DNA of 64,000 nt from Molanna angustata (lineage: Eukaryota; Arthropoda; Insecta; Trichoptera; Molannidae): assembly GCA_963576475.1 (NCBI GenBank), contig OY754970.1:31774619-31838618 (forward strand), given 5' to 3'. The translations under genes and the position numbers were made by a program. Shown here piece by piece: positions 47,080-57,142 of this stretch. The notes under the pieces were generated by a model. It ran no database searches, was not told the origin of the DNA, and worked only from the letters and a program-made list of their open reading frames with translations. The number at the start of each line of letters is the position of its first letter. Within the stretch, counting starts at the first letter, position 1.

Positions 47080-47700
47080 TGTCAGTTTCGCGCGACACCT
47101 GCTTGTTTTGTAAATATAAAATTTCATTCATGTTTTTCAAATAAATAAAATTAAAAAAAAAACTACCTCAGTGTCGTGATTTCAAAATACGCATCCGGGT
47201 AAGGTTTCCAAAATGCGCCGTTCAAATATTTTATCAAATAGACACCCGACGATACTTACACTTGTTTTTTTCAAAACAATATTTTTATCGAATTTCAAAA
47301 ACTATGCACTGTCACTCTTGTCAAACAACTTTTTGATCATAAATGAGAATCCAACTCGGTAGGAACTTTTTCTCTATTAAACGTCGATGGCAAAACGGAT
47401 AGTTTCTATCGCAGAAACTGACACGAAGCACAGGGTTCGACGGAATATTGTTACGGGCTGAATAGTGAAAAGTTTGTCGCGAAACCACGAACTATTTTAC
47501 GATTTTAGACACGACATACGCGCGCATATGTCCCTAACATCTACTATCTCGACGGCCAACCGCCATACACTGAACTCGGTGAATATAAAATCGAGTAGAC
47601 TCGAGTCGAGAGAATTTCGTTTTACCTACAATCATTTCGTATGTGTGCGCTTGTGACTTGAAATGCGCGCGCAATCAGCGCCATCTGCAAACGTCCGATT
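47080..47700. other. CpG-richer single-copy island, no gene assigned
   Basis: The island has CGCGCGACACC, GACATACGCGCGCATATG and GACTCGAGTCGAG and does not resemble other sequence in the window. A 63-codon plus frame (47465-47656) lacks motifs. It could be a promoter or 5' exon; there is no decisive TATA or splice evidence. Confidence 0.25.
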
Positions 47701-48378
47701 GAACTAGTAAAAATATTTTTGATATTTTTTTTTGTTGCGGACATTCCTAAAATTTGTTATGAAATCTAATCGACGCTATAAAAACCATTTCTTCATACGT
47801 TCACACCACACCTGACGTGACACAAGCTTTTTTGAATGTGTTGTGTAATTAAACTTACGACTACAAGGCAATATTGTGTTACTCAAGATTGTTATTTTAT
47901 TAACAACTACCTGTTCATTTTTTTTTTTAATTTTGTTTATTGATTGTATCTACATATATTTTATACTCATTAAACTTACAGTTTGTTATATAAAAAAGCG
48001 GAGAATTACGATTTCAATAGATATCACTTTTTATGCGTATTTTTGGACACATTTTGGACACAAGTAAGTAGAGAATGTATGTTATGAGTTTCATAATTAT
48101 GTTTTTGTGTGTATGATGAATGTTGTATGGAGTGTGATGAATGACTATGATTTTTTTTTCACCACAATGAGTTATAGAATTTATTACACAACTATGATTT
48201 TTTTAGTGAAATATGTACAATGGACTTTTTGTTTTCTGTACAGATCAAACTTTTTTATTTTCGGTAGGTACAATACTTCACATTACATATAATGAACGGA
48301 ATAAATATATTTTAATGTTGAAAAAAATACTATTTAAACTGCCAGGAACTACACTAAAATAAGCAAAAATATAATGGC
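47701..48378. other. No gene recognised
   Basis: A/T-rich sequence; several short frames are low-complexity F/I/Y-rich and not called. Confidence 0.35.
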
Positions 48379-48545
48379 TATCCGACTCAGGCACTGGCCT
48401 AGTGGAGTGTCTTATCCTGAATATATTTAATATCTATGTATATCCGACACAGGCATTGGCCTAGTGGAGTGTCATCTCCAGAATATATTTAATATCTATG
48501 TATATCCGACACAGGCATTGGCCTAGTGGAGTGTCTTATCCAAAT
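48379..48545. repeat. 62-bp tandem repeat, nearly 3 copies
   Basis: TATCCGACACAGGCATTGGC, CTAGTGGAGTGTC and AGAATATATTTAATATCTAT recur with exact 62-bp spacing (TCCGAC at 48381, 48443, 48505). Confidence 0.93.
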
Positions 48546-49805
48546 ACCCTTAAGACCCTTGTCTATAATATCATAATATAATTACAGTCTACATTCCTCT
48601 TTAGTTAAGGTTAAGATAAGACCCTTGTCCATAAAATCATAAAGTCATCTACAGTCTACATTCCTTTATAGTTGAGGGTAAGACTCTTGTCTATAATATC
48701 ATAATATCATCTACAGTCTAAATTCCTCTATAGTTGATTTTATGACCCTTGTCTATAATATCATAATCTACAATCTACATTCCTCTATAGTTGATGTTAT
48801 GATCCTTGTCTATAATATCATCTACAGTCTACATTGCTCTATAGTTGATGTTATGACCATTGTCTATAATATCATTATATCATCTACTGTCTACATTCCT
48901 CTATAGTTGAAGGTATGACCCTTGTCTATAATATCATCTACAGTCTACATTGCTCTATAGTTGATGTTATGACCATTGTCTATAATATCATTATATCATC
49001 TACTGTCTACATTCCTCTATAGTTGAAGGTATGACCCTTGTCTATAATATCATCTACAGTCTACATTGCTCTATAGTTGATGTTATGACCATTGTCTATA
49101 ATATCATTATATCATCTACTGTCTACATTCCTCTATAGTTGAAGGTATGACCCTTGTCTATAATATCATCTACAGTCTACATTGCTCTATAGTTGATGTT
49201 ATGACCATTGTCTATAATATCATTATATCATCTACTGTCTACATTCCTCTATAGTTGAAGGTATGACCCTTGTCTATAATATCATCTACAGTCGACATTC
49301 CTCTATAGTTGATGTTATGACCATTGTCTATAATATCATCTACAGTCGACATTCCTCTATAGTTGATGTTATGACCATTGTCTATAATATCATTATATCA
49401 TCTACTGTCTACATTCCTCTATAGTTGAAGGTATGACCCTTGTCTATAATATCATCTACAGTCGACATTCCTCTATAGTTGATGTTATGACCATTGTCTA
49501 TAATATCATAATATCATCTACTGTCTACATTCCTATATAGTTTAGGGAAAGACCCTTGTCTATATCATAATATCATCTACAGTCTACATTCCTATATAGT
49601 TTAGGGAAAGACCCTTGTCTATATCATAATATCATCTACAGTCTACATTCCTATATAGTTTAGGGAAAGACCCTTGTCTATATCATAATATCATCTACAG
49701 TCTACATTCCTATATAGTTTAGGGAAAGACCCTTGTCTATATCATAATATCATCTACAGTCTACATTCCTATATAGTTTAGGGAAAGATCATAATATCAT
49801 CTACA
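48546..49805. repeat. Minisatellite with 116-bp higher-order unit and 59-bp end block
   Basis: The basic unit of 54-62 bp is built from CCCTTGTCTATAATATCA, TCTACAGTCTACATTCCTCT and ATAGTTGATGTTATGA. From 48917 to 49265 a two-unit block repeats every 116 bp exactly (GACCCTTG at 48917, 49033, 49149, 49265). From about 49540 to 49795 a different variant (ATATAGTTTAGGGAAAGACC) repeats every 59 bp. Unit identity is highest in the middle and right, lowest on the left. Confidence 0.95.
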
Positions 49806-50069
49806 GTCTACAATGTAACAATACATTATAATATTCCTCCATTCTTCACACACGGGGTGGTAGGGTATTTTCACATAAAATTCCAGCAAGAAATCTTGCC
49901 AAAACTGTTTATGTGCCTACAATTGGCGTCGTCAACATTTGACACTCGTACATACACATAATTTAATTTTCAATTACATTTTGTCTTTGTTCCGACTAGG
50001 GAGTCAAACCCCGCACCAAAACATCGATTCCGCATTTCCGGTATTACAAATTATGTATTTTATCACAAA
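49806..50069. other. No feature recognised
   Basis: Unassigned sequence between the minisatellite and repeat G. Confidence 0.35.
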
Positions 50070-50225
50070 TCAAAATGACACCACTCATTCTGAGACGAGA
50101 CTGGTATTTGGGAATACACGCATGTGTCTTACTTAATTTTATAGTTTTGGTAATGCACACCCGCTCACCTCCGCATTGTGAGATATGCCGTGATGTTATT
50201 AATAAATGACTAATAAGTAGTATCA
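50070..50225 (+). repeat. Dispersed repeat G, copy 3
   Basis: CACTCATTCTGAGACGAGAC, ACACGCATGTGTCTTACTTA, GCACACCCGCTCACCTC and TTGTGAGATATGCCGTGATG follow the order of 43197-43370. Confidence 0.7.
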
Positions 50226-50317
50226 AAAAAAATAATGTATGAGTTTGAAATAGCGCCTTTGAGGAGAATACACAAAAATGGCGGTTTATAAATTACACAA
50301 TAATTCTCAGTGGGACT

Positions 50318-50495
50318 CCATTCTTTCTTCTTCTTCTTCAGCCCCTTTCACTCCACTGCTGGATAAAGGCCTCTTCCTGAGTTTTCCATTTCGCTCTATC
50401 CTGGGCGCTCTGCTTCCTCCCATGTTCCACCAGTTCGACAATATCGTCAGTCCATCTCCTCTGTGGACACTTATCATTGGAGCATTGATTTTTTT
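50318..50495 (-). pseudogene. LINE C-terminal fragment
   Basis: The minus strand reads CPQRRWTDDIVELVEHGRKQ then SAQDRAKWKTQEEAFIQQWS and ERG stop, the typical C-terminal end of RTE-like LINE polymerases (RRWxDDI...W...EEAF...QW). An AAGAAGAAGAAGAAAGAATG stretch follows the stop. It is 5'-truncated at about 50495. Confidence 0.8.
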
Positions 50496-50499
50496 TTAT

Positions 50500-50722
50500 C
50501 ACTGCTATGAATTGTTCTTATATGCTATCTTCTTTGTTTTTTTTTACTTTTTTTCTGCTATCTTTGTTTATTTTGTAATGTAATTCACTTATTGCCATAG
50601 TACACACTGTTTTGTATATTTAACATTTACTCTGTTTGGTTGGAAGAATTGCCATTAGGCAATAAGCCCGCCAGTGTACTAATTATATGTGCAGAAAGAT
50701 TCAAATAAATAAAAAAATAAAA
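50500..50722 (+). mobile_element. LINE 3' untranslated region with GGCAATAAGCCCGCC tail
   Basis: A T-rich segment ends in GTTGGAAGAATTGCCATTAG, GCAATAAGCCCGCCAGTGTA and an AAATAAATAAAAAAATAAA tail. Diverged versions lie at 23364-23450, 20945-20998 (minus) and 43450-43510 (minus). Its last 35 bp resemble the 3' end of SINE-B. Confidence 0.7.
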
Positions 50723-51624
50723 TTTTATATTATGTTTGTATCATCTACCTTGTGTGTATATAATGCATGTGTTCTTTTGATGTCCTTAATACCTAAATCA
50801 ATAAATAAATTAATAAAAAAATATATAATCCATGTATATTTTTCATTATACAATAGAGACCCATAATATACTTGAATGTCTCAAGACATATTAAATTAGC
50901 AGATTCATAAAAAGCAGAATTATTTGATACACTACATATTATGACTATTAATATTGTGTGTTAATTAAGTAATTATTTTTTTATTGTTGTTAATTTATTC
51001 ATAAATTAATTAAAAAACTAAATCAATATACATAAATAGATACATGAAGAGTGTTGAATCGTCATATATGTAATGTAACAAATAATTCTGATTTTTACGA
51101 TTCAACTTATTTAATAATTTTTGATACATAGTAAGTATGTTTTGGGCCTCTGTTGTACAATGGAAAACTAAAATATATATGGAGTTTAATTTATTTCATT
51201 GTGAAATGCTGACTGGACTAATGCAAAAACAGTTAAGCGAATATTTTTTGCACTTAGCAGATTAAATTTGTTTTACGATCGTTTTGTGAGCAAATTTTAC
51301 AAACTAATATAAAGTGACTATTAAAAAAATAGTAGGTACTATAAATTTGTCTGTAGTTAAAAATATACTTATACTATTCTGTATGTTAATGGTGTCACTT
51401 GCATAATTAAAATTGTCAAATAAATTGTCCCTGTATTCCACTGCATATGGAAATCAATTAACGAAATATATATTTAGAGACATTATTATCATAGCCAAGA
51501 TTATTTTATTAATTCCATAATTGTACGTACAACAAGTGTACAAATACGGGTTTTATGCCATTAAGGCAATCTCATCAAAGAAACGTGAAGCCTCAAAAGT
51601 TAATTCGGTACAATAGCAATTAGT
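50723..51624. other. No gene recognised; repeat tail at 50735-50815
   Basis: 50735-50815 (TTGTATCATCTACCTTGTGT, TGATGTCCTTAATACC, AATCAATAAATAAATT) resembles the sequence split by the LINE insertion at 56160-56260 and 61511-61535. The remainder is A/T-rich. Confidence 0.45.
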
Positions 51625-52115
51625 AGCTAAGAAAACGAGTGGGTTGTGGCCAACAATATACTCACAAGGAGTTATTCCACAAAGTATTCAAATGAGTTAG
51701 TTCTATTATTTTTATTTGTAGTGATGTGCCATTAGAAAAAAAAAATCATATCTTACGTAACCTGAGCTTGGGGTCACTTTGAAAATTTTGACCGTTAAGA
51801 AAATTTATTATTATTATTATTATTAAAAAGCATTGATCAGATACCCTTCAAAACATAATGAGCTCTAAGCGAGTATTAGATATGCAAAATTTGAAAAGTA
51901 TTCAGTGAGGAGGTACTTTAGTCTATAATCGATAAAATAAAATAATCACGACGTACATAGCACATAGTACGGAGCACACCTACACACAGATACATTGTGA
52001 TGAAACTTTAAGAACTCAATCTCATCATCATACTAGTTGATAATCTGCAATAAAAAAATATCCTTAAAAATTGCGAATTTCATTACTCCCCTTGGGGTAG
52101 TGAGGAGTGAAAATA
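51625..52115 (-). mobile_element. Dispersed family F, minus copy
   Basis: Starts (plus strand) AACGAGTGGGTTGTGGCCAA and ends CCCCTTGGGGTAGTGAGGAG. A (TTA)n tract at 51808-51825 interrupts it. The remaining landmarks are in order. Confidence 0.85.
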
Positions 52116-52136
52116 CGACATTAAAAATAATAATAA

Positions 52137-52337
52137 TCAACACTTCCTTACACCCTGCGCAAGAGGCGAGTTTATTTCCGTATGGCATTTTCTTCCAACT
52201 AACCAGAGTTTTCAGTCCAGTGAAGCAATATTTGCGTGAGAAATAAATTTAAATAAATTCCTCTTCTGTTAGGAATCGAACCCAGGACGCCCGCACAGAA
52301 ACCGAAAGGCTTACCAACTGTGTCACGGCGGTCCCTA
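52137..52337 (-). mobile_element. SINE-B, copy 3
   Basis: The minus strand has GCCGTGACACAGTTGGTAAG (A box) and CTGGGTTCGATTCC (B box), the body, and the 3' end AAATGCCATACGGAAATAAA, CTCGCCTCTTGCGCAGGGTG. It lies 20 bp from a family F copy. Confidence 0.92.
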
Positions 52338-52914
52338 CTGATCAATGAGGACAGGAAAAAGGTCATCGAAGAACGCAAAAACAACTTTTTATACACTGTG
52401 GCTGAAATATTAAAATCGTGGTTTTCCAAAAAATATCGGATCCAGTTCATAATATTTTCCCCCAAAATTTAAGCAATAAATAAAATATTTCTCTATTCTA
52501 ATATTAGTAAATAAATTTAAATGAAATCATGACATTCAACCTCACTCTGCTACCAACCCACCTGAATAATTTTTAAGGATTGGTCATGCAAAAGTCACTG
52601 TAATAGATTATGGTTCATTTTAAACAATGAAAGGAAATTCATTTTATGTATCTATGTAGAGGTATTTATGTATATTGAAAGAAGTCATGAATCACTAATG
52701 TTATTAATGTTCTGCTTTCGTCAAGGGACGATCAAATCTTGACTTTACCTAGTCACTATAGTTATAGTCATTGACATGACACACAGGAAAACGTACGTTT
52801 ATTTATGTACAAATTAGTCAGATGGATAAGATTGAATCTTTTATCGTATGGTACCTATTTGACAATTTGAGCGAATATATTTACAAAATGAATAATTCAC
52901 CATCACTTTTTTAT
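52338..52914. other. No gene recognised
   Basis: A/T-rich spacer between SINE-B and family F. Confidence 0.35.
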
Positions 52915-53435
52915 TTAAACGAGTGGGTTGTGGCCAACGCTAAACTCCTCCCTAACAAGTCACTACATAGTGTATTCACATTTCGTATGGTAAATTTTCA
53001 GCATTTTCATGAAATGAGTTTATTCAATAATTTTTTTATATAAATATTTTATTATGAAAATTTGATAATCAATGCCATTTTATGAAAGTGATGTGTCTTT
53101 TTACCAATTTTAAAATATAAATTTTAAATTTTTATTTTCCTGAGCTTGGGGTCACTAAAATATTTGACGTTTAAAAAAATTGAGAAACACCATTCAGATA
53201 TCCTTCAAAATCTAATGGGGTCTAAACGAGTATTAGATATACATATTTGCATAATTTGAAAAGAATCGAATGAGTACATAGCACACACACAGAGATGCAT
53301 TGTGATGAAAATTTCAAGATATAATCTCAGCATGATTCTAGTTCAATCTGCAATAAAAAATAGCCTTTAAAATTGCGAAAACATAACTCCCCACTATATC
53401 CCCTTGGGTAAGTGAGGGGAAAAAGTAGTATATAC
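52915..53435 (-). mobile_element. Dispersed family F, near full-length minus copy
   Basis: Runs from AACGAGTGGGTTGTGGCCAA through TCCTGAGCTTGGGGTCAC, ATCTAATGGGGTCTAAACGA and GATGCATTGTGATGAAAATT to CCCCACTATATCCCCTTGGG and TAAGTGAGGGG. The CACA-rich centre is shortened. Confidence 0.88.
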
Positions 53436-53584
53436 CAACTAAGTCATTAAAAAAATGTATTCTTATCTTCTTCTCTCGTGTCAGCAGCAAGCACTTTTCA
53501 ATCAATACTTTGTGAAATTTTAAAAACTTAGTAAATAGAAATGATTTTATTTTATAGTATTTATTTTATATGTTTTTTGTGTTG

Positions 53585-53830
53585 TGCCGTATGCTGTAGA
53601 AGCACGGGCTGACACTGTTCTATCCAAAGCGCTTCTATGAAAATCAGAAATGAAGGTGCTGAGATCCATGGCTGGAAAAAACCCTTCGAGATCGTGTCTG
53701 CAACGTGGTGATACGAACAATGTGCAACATAGGAGACATTGTTCGGTGGAGCAGATCTAGCAGAAGATGGATGGAGAGATCATGTAACTAGGGTGAATGG
53801 TGACAGACTTACATACACTACAGCTAAATG
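53585..53830 (+). pseudogene. LINE C-terminal fragment
   Basis: The plus strand reads MKVLRSMAGK, then after a frameshift LRDRVCNVVIRTMCNIGDIV, RWSRSRRRWMERSCN and a stop. Both blocks are post-RT LINE polymerase motifs; EMRSLRRI...DRVRNENIR at 10176-10862 is a distant counterpart. At least one frameshift and one stop are present. Confidence 0.7.
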
Positions 53831-54074
53831 AGATTCCATCATCTGGACATCGTCCGCCTGAAAGAACATCAAAGATTAGGAAGAACAGTTCACTTCATCT
53901 TAGGAAGCAAAGGTTCTGTATCACAGACATCTATATATCAAAAGAAAAGAATAAGTATTTTATTTGTATCAAGTCATACCACAAAAATCTCATACTGACG
54001 GCATGGTGTGATGGTAGGTATGTGGTTTCAATTATAAATTATGACAACTATCAACACATACACAACAATAGATT

Positions 54075-54240
54075 AATGAATGGCAGAACCAATAGCTCGC
54101 TGGTAATCCAGTAGACGCGGGTTCAAATCTCGCCTCGACCGACTTATTTAGAACAAGCATTTTTACTTATTTTAGGTAATATATGACGATGTATCTATAT
54201 ATGATCATGTTTCATTCTTTAAACAAAAGATTGAAGGGAC
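54075..54240 (+). mobile_element. SINE-C copy
   Basis: ATGGCAGAACCAATAGCTCG (degraded A box), CTGGTAATCCAGTAGACGCG and GGTTCAAATCTCGCCTCGAC (B box) are followed by GAACAAGCATTTTTACTTAT and the usual TATGACGATGTAT body. Confidence 0.85.
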
Positions 54241-54279
54241 ATATGAATGTATGAATAGGTAGATTAATATGTCAGTAAG

Positions 54280-54620
54280 TTAACTGTTATGGCGCCATTA
54301 AAGAATTCTATTATGTAAAGTTGTATAAGTTTTTCAGGGTGAGGGAGGGTGGAGGCGCTGCGGGAAGATAGTCGTCAATTCCTATATCTCATTTGTTCTG
54401 CGCTGGGTGCTGGATTCGTGCCACATTTGTATGTTGCCAAATTCTGCTAAAATAAAGCCATTGTTTCATGGTGCAACTTGTTTATCTCACCGACACGCAA
54501 CTAAAATTAAAAAAATGTTTATATTCCAGCTCCAAATTGTATTGTTCCCACAGAGAAGCGCTTTGTGTGTCAACTGGTCCGGTCGCACAGTCTGAATAAT
54601 AAAGACACCTCCTAGGATCA
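54280..54620 (+). other. Unassigned GC-richer segment, possible solo LTR
   Basis: The segment begins TGTTATGGCGCCATTAAAG, has GGTGGAGGCGCTGCGGGAAG, and two AATAAAG signals (54452 and 54598 regions). This could be LTR sequence, but no matching partner, primer site or target duplication was found. Confidence 0.2.
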
Positions 54621-54639
54621 CCAAAAATCAATTCTATAT

Positions 54640-54895
54640 TGTTTTTTTTTTATTTATTAATTCATTTAATTATCTCTACAAGTTACATAATACAAAATGA
54701 TATATTATAGTTGTCGACCTCACTAGGACTAGCCTGTCTTGAGGTTATTATGACTATTAATTCCCTAAACTAAGCATAAATGCTTGTGCTTGTGCTTGCT
54801 TGTAAATTAATTTATAATCAGTCGTTTCAGAATTCGAACTTGCAACCACTGGACTACTAATCCAGTGCGCTATCCGTTCTGCACCACCCATCAGA
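54640..54895 (-). mobile_element. SINE-C copy
   Basis: The minus strand has GGTGGTGCAGAACGGATAGC, GCACTGGATTAGTAGTCCAG, GGTTGCAAGTTCGAATTCTG and then AGCACAAGCATTTATG. A long T run at 54641-54650 on the plus strand is its poly(A) end. Confidence 0.85.
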
Positions 54896-55100
54896 ACTCA
54901 AACAAATCCATTTCTAAATATATATTAAATCAAATGAAATTGAATGCCGAATGTACAATATTCACTATAAGCAATAGAAACTTGAAATACGTATATAGAC
55001 ATTTCGTAAAACAGAAGGCATAACAAGAAATCTCGACCCTCAACTCTACGGGACGAGATGGTTGACGAGTTATTGTAAAATGGAAGGTTTTTCGCTATTT

Positions 55101-55156
55101 CAGGAATACCCCTTGAAACTATATCGACAATTATTGTGTTTCAAGGGGTATTCCTG
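55101..55156. repeat. Perfect 19-bp inverted repeat
   Basis: CAGGAATACCCCTTGAAAC (55101-55119) pairs exactly with GTTTCAAGGGGTATTCCTG (55138-55156) around an 18-base loop. Confidence 0.9.
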
Positions 55157-55519
55157 TCGATTTGTTCAAGATAATATATTTCTCTTAATAAATCGACAGT
55201 AACAACCTTAGTCCCGTGTGTGAAGAGACTGTATGGCCAGGTTTACATTTTGCATGGTTTTTCCAACTTTGAAGTAAAAAAAAACAAGTTAGAAACTTCG
55301 CAGCATATGGATGAACTCGGAATACGGCGTAAAAAAATAATGTGTGTGTCCGTTCGTCCGTCTCTTATAAATTTGGTCCGCTTGATACACAGAGCCCAAA
55401 ATTTCAGAAAGTATAGAATATTTTTATACTCCGAACTCCGATTTTTCGTTTCAGTCAGAGGTTATATTTGTTAATTTGCATACATATGGTAATATAATAT
55501 ATATTGAACAATAAGCTAT
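55157..55519. other. No gene recognised
   Basis: An 84-codon frame at 55220-55474 has no recognisable motif; it leads into dispersed repeat K. Confidence 0.35.
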
Positions 55520-55870
55520 GAAAAGTTCCAGGGATCATCATTTTTTTATATTTTTTATGATAAATTTATATGCTTAAGCGCCTAAAGTACCAAAACTATA
55601 TCGAGAAACGCCAAAACATTCGCCGATAATTAATTTTCCATAAAAAAATATGTACCTACATTACTGCAGTACCTACATCTCAAACTTTTTTAAACATATT
55701 TTGTAAAAAATGAATTTTGTGACGAACGTCGTTTCATACAATTTGTATGGCAGAATACACTATATTTACAGGGACATAATCGTTTGGTACTCAAAATCCT
55801 TCGTAGAAACTTCTATTTATTCAGGGTTGGAAGAAATACTGAACTCCACACTATCTTAATCTGACATACA
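55520..55870 (+). repeat. Dispersed repeat K, copy 2
   Basis: GTGACGAACGTCGTTTCATA then CAATTTGTATGGCAG and ATCTGACATACATTTTATGG align with 45705-45890. Confidence 0.6.
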
Positions 55871-56159
55871 TTTTATGGATAGGATTTTTTTAAATTTACT
55901 CTATGATTCGGACGTAAGCCTTTATAGTTTGTTACGTTAGTTAATTTTTATTTGTAACATAGATGGATTTTTATGTATTCTATCGCTATTATGCTACGTT
56001 AGTGAGCACGTTCTGTGCAGTAATAGTAACATTGTTGTTATTCTGAACTCGGTAGTACCTATATAAATGTTTTTTTTAATCAACTCTTATTGAAAACACT
56101 TATTCTTACGTACATTTTTAACAATGATTATTAAAACATAAATATTTCATATAAACTAT

Positions 56160-56260
56160 GTGACAGAAGCCTGTCATTGGAGCATTGGAGACCTTATGTG
56201 GTTGTATCATGTGTTGACCTGCGTGTATTTGCGTGTGTATACCTATTCCAATATTCTGTT
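56160..56260 (+). mobile_element. Left half of a repeat tail split by the LINE
   Basis: CCTGTCATTGGAGCATTGGA, TTGTATCATGTGTTG and GCGTGTGTATACCTATTCC lead to the 11-bp AATATTCTGTT that is repeated at 61500-61510. The right half (GGTGTCTTAATAAATAAATA) is at 61511-61530. Joined, they resemble 50735-50815. Confidence 0.6.
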
Positions 56261-56515
56261 TTTTTTTTTTTTTATTAAAGTTTTATTTATTTACATTTTT
56301 TAAAACAATAAGTATTCTTGCACTAAACTGCAAAAGCAGTTTAACAGTGCTAGCTCTCTCGTACACTTATATAAATTTGATAATGTAACAAAAAATAATT
56401 ATAAACAAACAAAAATTAAAAACTAGCAATACAATATAACAATAATTAAAACCATTAACACAATATTGCAAAGAAAACATACAAACTTATATATAAAATT
56501 CTTTTAACATTTTTT

Positions 56516-57142
56516 TTATTTTTTTTTGTTTTTAATTTGAATATTTGAATATTTTGGCAGTTTGTTAAATAGTTTCGGAATTATCGTTGCTTTTGTCCTG
56601 TCGCCGTAAACGTTATTTGTTTTAGGTATTGTCAGTAAGTCTTTCGTTATTTGTCTAGTTGTATATTTGTGAGTGATCTTTAATTTAAATCGTTCGTTAT
56701 AAAGTTCTTCTATGGTCAGTAAAAAATTCACCTTTTTTTCTATAGGTAAAATATTGCATCTTTTGAATATTTCGTTAATGTTATTTTTACTTGCCTCCAC
56801 TGTTCTTTTTGTTGCAATTATTTTTAAAAATCTTATTTGTAATTGTTTTATTTTATCAAGGTACCTAGGTTTTATAGGTAGGTTCGTCCGTAACTACTGA
56901 GCCCGTAGTCAATAATAGACTCGACCAGACATAGCATAGTACAGACAGTACAGGGTGTGCCTGGACACGCAGTATTTAAGATGGTAAAATTTACTTAAAA
57001 TTGATCTTAATTTATTACAGACATTTTCAATATGTAAACTCCAATTAAAGTGCACGTCCACTGTAAGCCCTAAATACGTGTAATTAAAAACCCTTTGTAG
57101 TTGTTGACAAGTACAATCAGTTACATTTTTATGGAGACACTC
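56516..57142 (-). pseudogene. LINE polymerase C-terminal region after the array
   Basis: Directly after the last unit the frame continues KGHDYECLHKNVTDCTCQQL, VFNYTYLGLTVDVHFNW, HIENVCNKLRSILSKFYHLK and YCVSRHTLYCLYYA. A frameshift near 56930 then separates LVESIIDYGLSSYGRTY from the next in-frame part, and another returns to LDKIKQLQIRFLKIIATKRT. It ends with TIIPKLFNKLPKYSN and a lysine-rich tail. YTYLGLTVD and the GLSSYG helix are post-RT features of CR1/jockey-like LINEs. Confidence 0.88.

Noticed and set aside
54280..54620. Solo LTR
   Set aside because: No second copy, target duplication or primer site; kept only as a low-confidence note.
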